Translations under genes and position numbers: made by a program | Assembly: GCA_958510825.1 (NCBI GenBank) | Contig: OY294044.1 | Location: 84,490,895 to 84,554,894, forward strand | Reading direction: 5' to 3' | Source: Brachypterus glaber | Lineage: Eukaryota; Arthropoda; Insecta; Coleoptera; Kateretidae | DNA length: 64,000 bases | In this document: piece by piece, positions 22,580 to 35,281 of the stretch | How positions within the stretch are numbered: the stretch's first letter is position 1 | Layout: each line of letters opens with the position of its first letter | Notes under the pieces: generated by a model | What the model saw: the letters and a program-made list of their open reading frames with translations, nothing else | Database searches by the model: none | What the model was told of the DNA's origin: nothing

Positions 22580-24040
22580 CCAACAAGGAACACATCAAAG
22601 AAGATAGGTCATTCGAGGGATAGAAAAAGAGTGCTTTGAAAGGAAATAGGTAGAGTGTGTACTTAATTAGTAAAAATATATATCGAGAGCCAGTAAACCG
22701 ATTTTTAAAAACAAAAAACTGTTAAAACCAGAATCAAAAGATTTTTCAGATAAAGTGTCACTAATATTTAAGGGTCTGCTTTTAATTTTGGGACTTATTT
22801 TAATTTTTAGTCAATTTTTGACACTTCAGGTTCATTAAACCAGATTTATCTTGGGGTTTATTGGATCCCAAAAACTTCTAATTTTTGGCTGGCATCCTAG
22901 TATACAATGTATACTGTAATGTGGAAATTCATCAATGAATAGGATTGCTAAAATAACAAAAGAGAACAGATAGGTAGGAAGAATTCTCGATTTAATTATG
23001 GATACAGAATTATAGATTTCCTATGCGTTTTACTCTCTCAATAGTACGTTTAACATTTGTAGGCAAAATAGCCTATATTACTCTAGAGGATAGTGTGTTT
23101 TTTATGTGTCAACACATAAAGAAACAGTATAACAACTTTCTATGTTAGTAATAAAGTTAGTATTTAAGAGAAATGAAAAACTAATTTGGTTCAATTAAAA
23201 ATAATGTAGAGCACTGGATACACACTGCCTATTAGGCAGGCTTGTACTACCAGTTAGGGTAGGTTGGTAGCTCACACACTACCTACTATGGAAAACGGGA
23301 ACAGGAAACATGTTAAAAGCAGTATATCCATTTTTTTATTGCTTATACGAAACGAAAATGAAAGTGTGAGAATGGCAGATATGAAAAAAATATAATCTTT
23401 TAAAATATGGGGTCATACTAAGACATGCGAGTTAGGGTTATATTAAAAATTAAAAAGTAAAGTCTAAAATAAAATACTGCTCACAAATAACAGAAAACTA
23501 TGGGCAGATAATGTTGGTAATTGAAAAATTTGGCTACCTATTATTTTACTTTATTTTTCTTTTTAAAAAATGGTTATTCAAAGACAAATTAGCCCCTAAA
23601 ATTTAGAGAAACACATTATCCTGTCGGTAGCATAATTAATGCAGTAAAACAACAAATCTACGTATACGTATTATCGTGACAGTAATATGTTTATTCCTTA
23701 CATAAAGTGTTATTAGCTGGGTGCTGGAAACTATATAAATTAATCTTAACGTTGAAATAAATTTGTCATAATAATTTCATGAGTCAAGACAGACTGTTCT
23801 AAGTCAAACGAATTATTAAATAGCCTAATTTATATAAAACAAGCCGTGAAGGTATGTATTGCTTCGCACTTTATAGTATTCTCTTCACATTTAAAAGTAC
23901 ACTGCAGGGCAAAGGTCCTGCCATGGAATTTTGTTTCTTTTAAATTTGTGCCTTCAATTATTTTAATGGATTTTTAATTGTTACGAATATGTATGTTAGT
24001 CAGGATAATGTTTTCTGAAAATATGAATTTTATATAATTA
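22580..24040. other. Unassigned stretch
   Basis: Less extreme in AT content than the flanks, but no exon-like open frame, RNA gene or repeat boundary is supported. Confidence 0.35.
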
Positions 24041-24044
24041 TTAA

Positions 24045-24375
24045 TAATAAAAACATATATTTTGTGTTACTTTTGGCAAATTTTAATTGTCACTTTTCAG
24101 TACTTTATGTTTAGCCTTATTTATCAAAACCATATAAATTATGAGCATTATTTTAAAAGTTCCGAGTTTAGCATGTAATTACTTATTTATTTAAACATTA
24201 CATTACATAAATAAATTAGTGACTAATTCCATGGTATGTTCGGTTAAGCTCATAATTTAGATGCTTTTGATAAAGCCCTAAAATAAGGCGAAACGTAAAG
24301 TAGTGAAAAGTGACTATTAAAATTTGCCAAAAGTAATCCAAAATATATATTTTTATTTTTAATAAATTTTATTGG
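24045..24375. mobile_element. Foldback element with degenerate hammerhead-like arms
   Basis: TTACTTTTGGCAAATTTTAA (24,068) is mirrored by AAATTTGCCAAAAGTAA, and GTCACTTTTCAGTACTTTA by its diverged complement near 24,298. The right arm reads TTGATAAAGCC, a short loop, GGCGAAACGTA. This is the Penelope-type hammerhead layout with core changes at C3 and G8, so it is predicted inactive. The left arm carries a more decayed version on the minus strand. Confidence 0.6.
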
Positions 24376-24436
24376 CAACGTATAGTTAGTAATATTAATT
24401 TTATATAATGTTAATTTAAACAAAAATTACATTTTC

Positions 24437-24620
24437 TTGTTTATTAATTAAACATAAAAGACGGTTTAGTCTAAAAATACAAAGAAAAAATAAAAAAAAG
24501 AATAATTTTTGTTTTTAAATATTTTTATTTTTAAAAATATTCAAAAATTATTTTAGTTTTTTGATTTTTATTTTTTTATAAACATATATTAAACCGTCTT
24601 TGTTTTTAATTAATAAGTAA
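24437..24620. mobile_element. Foldback MITE, about 184 bp
   Basis: The left end TTATTAATTAAACATAAAAG, followed by ACGGTTTA, is mirrored by TAAACCGTCTTTG then TTTTTAATTAATAA. The interior is A/T homopolymer-rich. Confidence 0.75.
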
Positions 24621-25028
24621 GAGAATATAACTTATGCCCAAATTGGCCTATTTATTCAAGAGTTATGGAGGTCACCCTTTTTTTTATTTAAAAACGTTTG
24701 CCCGATAGATTTTTTATTTTTGGTTTTAAACCGATATTTACATTATGAGCAATCACACTAAATAAACAGTGGCAAACATTTTATCAAAACTGGCACTAGG
24801 CACTAATTTTAAACGTTATAAAAAATGAAGCTGCGTGAACAGACCACTTGCTTGTTGCAGAATTTGTTGAAGTTTAAAAGTCTGTATCCCCAAAACGTTA
24901 TATTCTAGCAAAAAACTGTATATTACATTTTTTAGGGCTTAAAAAGTGCTTTAATTGAAATTAGATTTTATAAAAATGAACAATAAATGAGTTATGCTAA
25001 AAAACATTTTACCGCTTTAAACTCCAAT

Positions 25029-26206
25029 ACCTGGTGAGTTTTATTTATGGCTACCCCTAAAAGTAAGATTGATCGTTATTTAATAAAAATAAACTTTGGT
25101 GATTTATATAATTTTACATTGGCCATAAAATGGCGGATTCAATTTTTTTTTCACTTTTGGTTTTGGCTGAAGTAGTATAAATATGTTTTGTTTTAATGGA
25201 TCACCGTATATTTTTTTACATTTTTGAATTCAGTCGAAAATTCTATGTATAAAAAGTTGATTGTTTTTTTTTACTTTATTTTTTTCGTTTTCGTTTTTAT
25301 CGTATATAAAACTGAGATACATATAATTTACCTTCTTTTTTACTTACTTAGTCTTCAAAGTATCTAAATCATTTTGGTATAGGAATAATTGCGGAAAAAT
25401 ACTCTAGAAATAGTTTACATGGACCAAAGACAAAATAACAAACAAACTCACTGAGTATTAACAGCATCGACATGACATTCCGCTTCGTGAACAATAGTTT
25501 AAAGTGTCTATTTACTTGAAAAAAGAGTTTTTTAAAATTCTAATTTTTTCATGCCCCCGATAATGGCTTCTTCGATCCGACCCGTGCGCATCACTGTAAC
25601 TCTACATAATTCCTTCATAATAACAAATATTTGCCACATAAATATTTAGCACACGAAATTGAGATTTGATTAAAGATAAACAATAATTTTATATTAAAAA
25701 AATGGCATAACACAACATCTCGTAGCATATACTTGACACTGTAAAATTGACAGCTATTTTAAGATTGACTTTTCAGTTGCCTACACTCTAGCGCGCAAAA
25801 TTCAATTTTGCTAAGAAATAGGTTATTTTTCGGTCAGAAAACTACATTTGTTTTTGTAGAAATATTAGCTTTTCTATTAGATCGTAAAAAATACTGCTGC
25901 CAACACATGCTTTCCCCTATAGACCTAAGTTCATTAAAACCAAAAACGAAAAAAATTTAGAAAAATAAAAAAAGTTTTTCAAAAAAAAAAAAAAAATTTC
26001 AAAAAAAGTAAAATGAAAAATAAATTGAAAAAAAAAATAATCTTTAAAAAAAATTGTTTTCATCCCATTTTACCCCCTTACCCCAATCCGATTTTTACTA
26101 AAAACAATCCCAGAATAGAATTTTGGATAATTAACTTATTGAATTATCGAGTGAATATTAATCTAGATTTTGGGGGTGGACATAAATAAAACTAACCCGG
26201 TATATC
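25029..26206. mobile_element. TIR element family G, copy 1, about 1.2 kb
   Basis: The left end ATACCTGGTGAGTTTTATTT is mirrored by the right end AAATAAAACTAACCCGGTAT, with similarity continuing through the GGCTACCCCTAAA region. A shorter relative lies at 39,712-40,330. The interior has ATGGCGGATTC-type blocks shared with that copy. Non-coding. Confidence 0.7.
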
Positions 26207-27244
26207 AAAAATTGTATATTATTTACCAAGTGAGAGAAGTTTAACATTTTTGAACTGCGTCAAATTGCGGGATGAGCGCGCTAGAGCGAAGCCCGCAAGA
26301 CGCGGTCTAAAATGTTAAATCTTCACTCACGTGGAAAATATAGTATTTTTTTCACTACCAGTACAATTAATAAGCTATTTATTTATTTATTTTACTAAAA
26401 TTTAATGCCAAAGCTACTTTCTTAAGTTAATTTTTCTTCAATTTCTTCCCTCTTCAATACAACTCTGCCTACTGATTTTAATGAACCGGAAAACCCCACA
26501 GTTTCCCACATCTTTGATACAAATTCACCTTATACTCAGAAACTTTAACACAGAATAATTTAGCAGTAAAAAAGAGAAATAAATATACCAATAACATCTA
26601 CTGCTCATATAAATATGTCTTGCCGAAATTGTACAATTAACTGTAATCTTTATAAGTAGTTTACAAAATTACTAATTACTTTTGTTAAATTTTGTTAATA
26701 AATATGTAATTTTAAAAAATAAACAATTTTATTTTAATGTTATATCAACAAAAGACCAGATTATTTGTGCTGCGCAAATTGCGGAAGGCTTGGAGCACGG
26801 CATATGAAACCTATAAAACATTGTCGTTTTACGAGTTGAGTATCTAATATCTAATATATGGGGGTTGTACCTCTAGTAATTTAGGATCTTTACGGTAATC
26901 TATAGATTGTATAATCTATGGTTGAATATGATGGACCAATGATTTTCATTTTTCGAAGTGTTTTTTGTAAAACATGTTTATAGGTACTAATTTAGTTTTT
27001 TAATTTATCATGCAATAAATAAATTTGGTGCCTAAAGACACTTGTAAATAGCAATGTGATTTTATAATTATGTGAAACGTCAGATGCCAAAACAGCTGAA
27101 TAAAAATTCATTATTAACCATGGTGCAGTTTCATTATTTTTAGAACCTCTGACTTCATAGGTAGAGAAATAATATTTCTACCAATGAAAAGAACAGTAAT
27201 AAAGATGTGTTTTTAGGCTGGTGGTGAAAAAAATATATTTTGGG

Positions 27245-30200
27245 AAAAACTCGTTGGTATTTTTTTATTTAAAAATTTGTGAAGAGTATAAGAAAATAGA
27301 TTATATAAACGTACAGGATGTCATTCAAATTGCAATTGTTTCCGTTCTATTTATATCCTTTTGTGCTTGCTTGGTCACTGTTTACTTTTTTTTTTGTTCT
27401 CGCTAACAATATACACGGGAGTTTATTTGCCAAATTTGATACAAAAATAAACTGTCAAACACGTGTTTAATGTATATTTAGAGATTAGTTTTACAAATAA
27501 TTACAATATTTATATTTAAAATCGGGCCGGACGGTTTTTGAAACAAGGAAGGCAAAATAGTTATTTATAATACAAGGGCGAAATGTTAAATCATTCGATT
27601 GAGTAGGTTTTTAGAAGCCTCCGACCTGAGGGTAGTAAAATTTATTATCCAATATTTTTTATTCGATTGTTACTTATTATAACAAATTTTTAAAATATAT
27701 TTAATACTAAATTGCAAAAAAAAAATCTTTTTACTGTTTTATTACCTATCTACTTACCCATGACAAATTACTATCCAATCAAACCGATAAAAAAAAACAA
27801 TTAAATAAAAAAGATTAATCCAACACAAACGAACTTTAGAAAAAAAAAAGAAGAACTGGTTGATTTTATTCAAAAAGTGTTTTTAAACGCAATGCGTTAA
27901 AGTAAGGATCCTACACGAGGCGTAATTTTCTTTGTAAATATTACACTAAACAAAATAGAACAAGTTTTTGGGGGCCAAAAAATTTTTGGCCCTGGAGCTG
28001 CAAAGTCCAACTTTCCGCCCGCAAAACATGGGCAAAAAGTATCGTTTTTAGAATCACTAAAAACCAACTTAGGCGCTTGACCAAATTGGCGCTCAAAATA
28101 TCTTTTTAAAGGGAGATTATTTGGAGTTGCCTTTCAACCGTGAAAGATGTAACATTAGTCTAGGCGAAATTATCTTCAGCATCGACCATGTGTTTGTTAG
28201 CAAAATAATACATTTGAAACCGTTATAACTTTTGAAAGCGTTCACCTTGCTCGTCGCTTACGGCACCAAGACTTGATGGAAAAAAGTTTAAGTGGGAGTC
28301 CAAGAAATGCATTTTCAAAGACATATTGCATCCCATTTTTGCAAAAATTTTATTGAGAGATTTAATAGGGGGTGTGGTAGGGGGGTAGCCAAAATATAAA
28401 ATATTTATTTTATAATAAAGCGGGAAGTGTATGAATTTTGGTACAATTTGCGTTACGTGATACTTGAACGTTCCTACACTTTAAACTAGATGAATAAACC
28501 AAATTAAAGTTTACCTTATATATCTGTGAGGTAGTTTACCAAATTTTACAGTGATTTTAACTGCAACATGCTAGTGTTAATAAAGACACGTTGCTTCGGC
28601 CCATGAGGTTCCAAATAAGCCAGCATGTTGTGTTGTTTTACTATAAGATATAGTATACAATACTAAAATTTGTATTTAATATCACGAGTAATTAAATACC
28701 CAAGGACGCGATATATTTAAAAAATATGTATTTACAAATAGCATTACAGTAATTAAGGTACAATAACATATCATGCGTGTACGTAATATAAATCAGTGTA
28801 ACGAAAAGGGAAGCTCTACTTAAGAATAAGGAAAAATTACAAAAAGGTCGACAAAGAAGGAGTGGGGGTCCAAAATTGGCAAAAAATGATGGCGTAATAT
28901 TTGAATAGTCCCTAACATTATATTCCTTATAAGGGATGTCATAAAACTGTGTTACATTAATTATCAAAATAAAGTTTTAAACGTTAAATTCCATTTCCTA
29001 CGACCTAGTTAGTAGTTAGTGCCTATTTCCTACCTTGTGCCTATGACAACGGGGAGGAAGTGACAATCATCTAATTTAACATATTTGCTGTCAAAAAATT
29101 CAAACACATAACCTCAATTTGACTAACTAATTTTAAGATAATTTTTCCGTTTTTTTTTTATGTTTAGGTGTTGGGTCGTAGGAAAAATAGTATACGTACC
29201 TCGACGCAAGCTCTTTCAGTGCACATCGATTGTTTTGTTTACTCGGCTGCTTTTCGTAAAAAGAAACTAACTCTCGTGTACTAAAAACTAGGTTCGCTTA
29301 CTCGGTGCGAATTCCATAGCCCACTTGCTCAAGTAATGCCCTTTAACTGATGTTAAAATTTTTGACTTCACAGTCTTTAAATTAATATTGCTCCGCTTCC
29401 AGACCTACGATTTTAAAATTTTAAAAAACAAAAGAAAGCTGATTAAATAAAAAAAATTTTTACGTATGTCTAAATAAAAAAAAACCATTTTTTGAACAAA
29501 TGGCAGAGAAAAAACCTAAACTTTTTTCGATAAAAAAACAAGTGAAAATCGCTTAAAATAAAAATCGTATAAATTATTGTAAATTGTGCTATTTTTGATG
29601 TGCAAACCAAATTTGGTAAAAAAATATTCATAAATGTGAAGTGGAAAGGATTTTAAAATTTCGTGTAATTTTTGAAAACGGATTTGAAATCAGCAGAAAA
29701 AATGGGTCTAGACAGATTACTATCGATTAATTTTCTCAGACCTAACTTAAGGTATGTAAAGTCCAAACGTATGTAAAGACGGAATGACTGTTTTAAACAG
29801 TCACTAATAGTGTATTATTTAGGATTAGGGTTATTCTTATGTTTTTTGAGGTTATGTTATAGAAAAAAAACATAGACAAGGAAAGACCTCCAAAGCCGTT
29901 GCGGAAAGGTGTGATAAATGTGCCTTGCGCATCTGCGATAAACTTGCACATGCGCACTATTATTTTTGTTTTTTTTAACCTTAGTTTTATGTGTCAAATA
30001 AAAATTGTAAAAAATGCAACAAAAAACAATAAATATCTACGAAGAAAAGTCCAAACGAAGTTTTTTTTTTATTATATTATAAGAATTTTTCGAGGTGTTT
30101 TTGAATTTCGGGATTTTGTACACCTACTTTGAGTACACCAGGGATTGACCCTTTGCTCTTCATAAAGCAACAATACAGGTCATGTTTAAAGTTATAAACA

Positions 30201-30290
30201 GATGCAGCAAAAAAACAATTAAAACACAGTAGAAGTAAAAAAATGAACAGAAACAAACGACGATCTGACAGTACTGACTAAATAAACTAC
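27245..30290. other. Interior of the 5.4-kb element, no supported gene
   Basis: It holds a solitary TTA-MITE-like end (GCGTTACGTGATACTTGAACGTTCC in part, 28,450-28,474) of the family seen whole at 51,686-51,835, plus AT-rich sequence. Open frames here (for example 28,692-28,967 and 29,899-30,132) show no domain. Confidence 0.45.
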
Positions 30291-30296
30291 TAATAA

Positions 30297-30405
30297 TTCG
30301 TCACCCCAGTATTGGTTTGCCATATCTCTATTTTCGGACATTTTAAGATTTTTACTGGGGGATTTTTGGAGATAAGACAACTGAATACTGGGTTGACGAA
30401 TTGTT
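30297..30405. mobile_element. Foldback MITE, 109 bp
   Basis: ATTCGTCACCCCAGTATTGG is mirrored by TGAATACTGGGTTGACGAAT, with further pairing of CATATCTC and GGAGATAAG. It is nested in the 5.4-kb element. Confidence 0.7.
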
Positions 30406-30859
30406 TTACCACCGACAGCATTTCACAGCTAATAGATATGCGTACTGCGCAAGGTCGGATATATTGCGTTACGTCATTTCGCTGCCCCATTCTGTCACTT
30501 AATAATCTTGCGCAGGCTGGACTTTAAGTCCTCTTTTCTTCTCTATGAAAAAAAAATATTATATTTGAAACGATTATAATAACAAGTATAATAATACTTG
30601 TATTTGGTTAAAACGAACGTATAATTAAAGACCATAAGTGACAAAAAGATCATATTTGAAGAAGAAGGAGAAGAAGAAAACTTACTTAAAACTATTTTAT
30701 CCTTTCTCCTATTTAGACTATTTTTGATTTTTAACGTTCTTCTATGAGTATAATAAAACGCGCTTCGTAATTTAAATATAGAGTAATTTAAAACGTTTGA
30801 GTAATTTAAAACGTTCGTGGTCGCGACGTTTTAAATTACCCTATTTTTCCTATGTTTAT

Positions 30860-31100
30860 ACAAATTCAATTTTAATTAATTATTTTTAATAGGTACTTTT
30901 TAATTATTAATAATAAATATTAATTATTAATAATTTAAATACAAAAATTCCGCTCAACAAATATTTTTAAACTCATTTTGTTCGTGAATAACTTATTAAT
31001 TTATTAAATATTGAACTATTAAAAAAACTAATTAAATTATAAATATGTGTCTAAATTTAAATAAATTTATTAAATGTTTATAAAATTTAATATGAAATAA
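30860..31100 (+). repeat. Dispersed direct repeat, copy 1
   Basis: About 240 bp that recurs at 32,325-32,560. Shared blocks include AAAATTCCGCTC, TATTTTTAAACTCA and AATATGTGTCTA in the same order. Confidence 0.65.
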
Positions 31101-32324
31101 TCCCCGAATACTGTGATAATATAATACTTTATTTCTGTTACTAAATTAGGTGCTAGCTTGTATATTATCTACCGTTTTTAAGGGTTGTTTACCCTGAAAC
31201 CAATAAAATTAGTGAACTTATTTATTATTGTCCGATATTGTTTATTGACGACGATTAATAATGAAAAACATTTAAGACAAATAATAACTTTTTTTCACCA
31301 CCAGCCTAAAAGCACATCTTTATTACTGTTCTTTTCATTGGTAGAAATATTATTTCTCTACCTATGACGTCAGAGGTTCTAAAAATAATGAAATTGCACC
31401 ATGGTTAATAATGAATTTTTATTCAGCTATTTGGCATCTGACGTTTCACTTAATTATTAAATCACATTGCTATTTACAAATGTCTTTAGGCACCAAATTT
31501 ATTTATTGTATGATAAATTAAAAAACATTAACTAAATTAGTACCTATAAAACAAGTTTTACACTAGCGCGCTTATCCCGCAATTTGACGCAGGTCAAAAA
31601 TGTTAAACTTCTCTCACTTGGTAAATAATATACTATTATTACTACAAACTGTCAGGTATGACAGAATAATTTTTAAACTCTATTTTTAACTGATATTTCG
31701 AGTTACTAGCTTTAGGTAGTAGAAAAAATAGTGTATAATATACACTGTATATACCGCATATGCGTAACGTCTTTAGTGTTCTTAACTGATTTTTTGTCTT
31801 AGCTCCATCTCACCAAAAAAAAGAACGCATACTAGAGGGTCTTACCATACAAAGTAAGGTTAGGTAATACCTAACTCCAAACATTTCTGATTTTACATAA
31901 AAAAATGGGTGAATGGATTTTGCATGTAAACAACGAACTTTTTTAAAGAATTGTCACATTTTAAGATTAAACTGGCGCAGTACAGAGGCAGCCGTTAAAA
32001 ATAAATAAAGTTAGTACAAACTTAGGTAAACTGCAGAGGGTCGCGACCACATGCTCCAGGGGAAAGGAGATTGAGAAGCGGCTTAGTTGTGTGAAAGTTA
32101 GGTTCAGTTAGAACTTTAATGGAAAGTCGAAAGTAGTAAGGTGGCTTACTATAAAGTTAGTTCTCAGTCGTATGAAAAGAAGTTTAGGTACATATTAGCT
32201 TATTTAAAACTAAGCTCGAATGTATTAAATGTGACCCACCATTTGATCCCTTCTTCTAATACCTCTTTATGAATATTTTTGATCTTCTACATAACACGAC
32301 GTTCAAAGTAATCTATTTTTTTCT

Positions 32325-32560
32325 ATGTTTATAAAAATTAAATTAATTATTTATTAATATGCAATCTTTAATGTTTAATAATAGTTTTTAATTAATAATA
32401 ATTTAAATGTAAAAATTCCGCTCCAAAGATATTTTTAAACTCAATTTGTTTGTGAATAATTTATTAAATGATAAATTATTAAAAAAAAATAATAATATGT
32501 GTCTATATTTAAATAAACTTGTCAAATGTTGATAAAATTTAATACGAAATAATCACCAAA
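32325..32560 (+). repeat. Dispersed direct repeat, copy 2
   Basis: Copy of 30,860-31,100. It lies outside the 5.4-kb element whereas copy 1 lies within it. It is followed by a small GTAATAAC repeat (32,596-32,640). Confidence 0.65.
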
Positions 32561-32683
32561 TGGTACAGCAGTCCCCCCTACGTAACTAATTTATATAATA
32601 ACGTAATAACGTAATAACGTAACGTAATAACGTAACTAATTTATGTAGATTAGATTTTTTGGGTTAAATCGCTGCAATAATTA

Positions 32684-34391
32684 CGCACGGTTCACTTGGG
32701 CGATTTTAAATAAAAATTTCGTGGACCCCTACATTTTTTGGACTAAAACATAACTGATGACATCAGAAATCAATTCCCATTTGAAAGAAAATCGTAAAAG
32801 ATACACTTTTTTAGACACATAAAAAAACGTTTTTTTGAGTAATAGGGTGTGTCAAAAAATTCCGATTTGCGAAATCAAAAACGCTCTCTGGCTCAAAAGT
32901 TGCTCCTTAGTGAAAAACTGTGGCCAAAAATGAGCCAAATCGATTAATGTTTAGAGGTAGCTCAAAGCACTCAAACTTTGAAAAATATCGGTACCTGTTT
33001 TTCGCATAAAAAGTGATTGTATATAAAAATAAGGAAATTTTGGATGGTTTCTTTGGTAATATTTAGAAACAATACTAATTGCAAGAAAACTAAAAAAATT
33101 ATATTTCCCCTTCCCTTAAGTTAGAACATAAAAAAATCGCCAATTATTTGAAGATATTGCGAAAATTTATTGAAAATGGGCATATTTAAAAGGACATAAC
33201 TTCCTTAGGAATGATTTTTTGAGCAAGGTGTATATAAACTTTTTCTATGTTTTTAATGTTAAATAATCACTCATTACTAAAATATTTGTTTTTCGCTTTA
33301 TATTATTTCATTTTTTTATTTTTGGTTCTTTATGCGTAAGAACTTACTTTTAAATGCATTTATCTTTAAAACGGTTAAACCTGCGATGTTAAACCACAGA
33401 AACTTTTTTGATTATTTTTACATAAAAAAATAAAATTTATTGAAAATGGGCATATTTAAAAGGACATAACTTCCTTAGGAATGATTTTTTGACCAACGTG
33501 CATATAAACTTTTTCTATGTTTTTAATGTTAAATAATCACTCATTACTAAAATATTTGTTTTTTGCTTTATATTATTTAATTTTTTTATTTTTGGTTCTT
33601 CATGCGTAAGAACTTACTTACTAAATGCATTTATCTTTAAAACGGTTAAACCTGCAATGTTAAACCACAGAAACTTTTTTGCGTATTTTTACATAAAAAA
33701 GTATTCCTACCAAAAAATCCAAAAAAAGTACACCGAAAAAAGTTTTAGGCAAAAAACAGAAAATCCACCCGGTTTCTAATCGAAATTAATTTTTTTTACT
33801 CAACTTGAGGAAAAAAATTATGTTTTCTGTATAGTCATGTAGGTTAACATGTATATATGCTTATATACTAATATATAATTTTGCAGATTTTTTATTTAAA
33901 ACTATTTTTTATGCACTTTTAAAAACTTTTTGGCGTTTTTTTCATGTTCTAACTTAAGGAGAGGGGGGATTTAATTGTTTTAGTTCTTACATTTAGGATT
34001 GTTTTTAAATATTACCAAAGACACCCTCCAAAATTTCCTCAATTTTTATCGGTATCAGTTTGTATCCGAAAAACAGGTACCGATTTTTTTTTGAGTTTGA
34101 GTGCTTTGAGCTACCTCTAAACATTTATCGATTTTGCTCATTTTTGAGTGGCCACTGTTTTTTACTAAGGAGCAACTTTTAAGCCAGAGAGCGTTTTTGA
34201 TTTTGAAAATCGCGATTTTTTGACACACACTATTATTCAAAAAAAAGGTTTTTTATCTTTCTAAAAAAGTGTATCTTTTACGATTTTCTTTCAAATGGAA
34301 ATTGATTTCTTATGTCATTAGGTATGTTTTAGTCCAAAAAATGTAGGGGTCCACGAAATTTTTATTTAAAATCGCCCAGGTGAACCGTGTA
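32684..34391. mobile_element. 1.7-kb long-TIR foldback
   Basis: The left end GCACGGTTCACTTGGGCGAT is mirrored by the right end ATCGCCCAGGTGAACCGTGT. Arms extend about 350 bp (GAGGTAGCTCAAAGCACTCA faces GAGTGCTTTGAGCTACCTC). The interior contains a 270-bp tandem duplication. Non-coding. Confidence 0.75.
33162..33700 (+). repeat. 270-bp tandem duplication
   Basis: AAAATTTATTGAAAATGGGC starts both units (33,162 and 33,432), and the units match along their length with few substitutions, so this is a recent duplication inside the foldback loop. Confidence 0.85.
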
Positions 34392-35040
34392 CTCTGGTCA
34401 ATAAATCTGAAAATTTCTCTGAGATTCTAGACATAGGTTTATACTAATTTTGGGTCGCTGAATCCAAGTCCGAAGGCCGTTTGTCTCCATTACCCTCAGA
34501 TTTTTTGATATCATAAAAAAAATTAAAATTAGTAAAATGGTTTTATCACATTAAAATTTAGTACGGTTAATAGTAGTAATATAAGTTATTTATTTCTCCA
34601 GTTAGCCAAAAATACAATTGTGTGTATGTCATAGGCGTGCGTTCTAAAGGGTTTCTGTAATATATTTCTCAAAAAAAAAAATGATAAATATGTATAGAAT
34701 CTTACAATTTCGATAAAAAATTATCATTTCTTGATTACTTTTGCAAAAAGCCTGTAGAACGCACGCATCTGACATACACATAATTGTATTTTTGGGTAAG
34801 TAGAGGAATAAATAACTTATATTAGCTATTAACCGTACTAAATTTTAATGTGATAAGTCAAAGAATTTTCTAGTAATTACACAAAAACAATTTACCTAAT
34901 TCTAATTTTTTTTATGATTTCAAAAAATCAGAGGCTGATGGAGAAAACGGCCTTCGGATTTGGATTCAGCTACCCAAAATTAGTATAAACCTATGTCTAG
35001 AATCTCAGTTAGAGAAATCCTCAGATTTGTTGACCAGTGT
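34391..35040. mobile_element. 650-bp foldback abutting the previous one
   Basis: The left end ACTCTGGTCAATAAATCTG and ATTCTAGACATAGGTTTATA are mirrored by TATAAACCTATGTCTAGAAT and CAGATTTGTTGACCAGTGT. The arms are about 300 bp and the loop is near 34,690. Its left end starts exactly where the right end of the 32,684-34,391 element stops. Confidence 0.75.
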
Positions 35041-35281
35041 TATTAATCTTTGAGAAGGTGATTCCAAAATTAAATTTGAAATGCACTTGAAAAATAATAT
35101 AGAAATAAAAAACTATTTTAAATCTGTGAGTTAGAAAATATTTTACTTTATAATAAATTAGCTAATTTCAAAACAAAATGAATGTAACACGTGCATGTCG
35201 AGACCAAGAATTAACAGAAGGCGCCATTTAACAGGTATTATTTGGCTTAAAAACTGTTTTTTAGACGGCCATGCTCGAATA

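Larger units (their letters stand above)
26214..31636. mobile_element. 5.4-kb long-TIR element
   Basis: The left outer end (26,214-26,289: TATTATTTACCAAGTGAGAG, then AATTGCGGGATGAGCGCGCT) is mirrored at 31,562-31,636. A second block of about 275 bp (26,965-27,240) is mirrored at 31,284-31,560. On the right the two blocks are contiguous, while on the left about 675 bp separates them, so the left arm carries an insertion or the right one a deletion. The left outer end is also half of a local hairpin (26,214-26,347). The interior contains smaller repeats but no transposase that I can recognise. Confidence 0.65.

Noticed and set aside
28692..28967. 91-codon minus-strand open frame
   Set aside because: No recognisable motif, no conserved neighbour, AT-driven composition.
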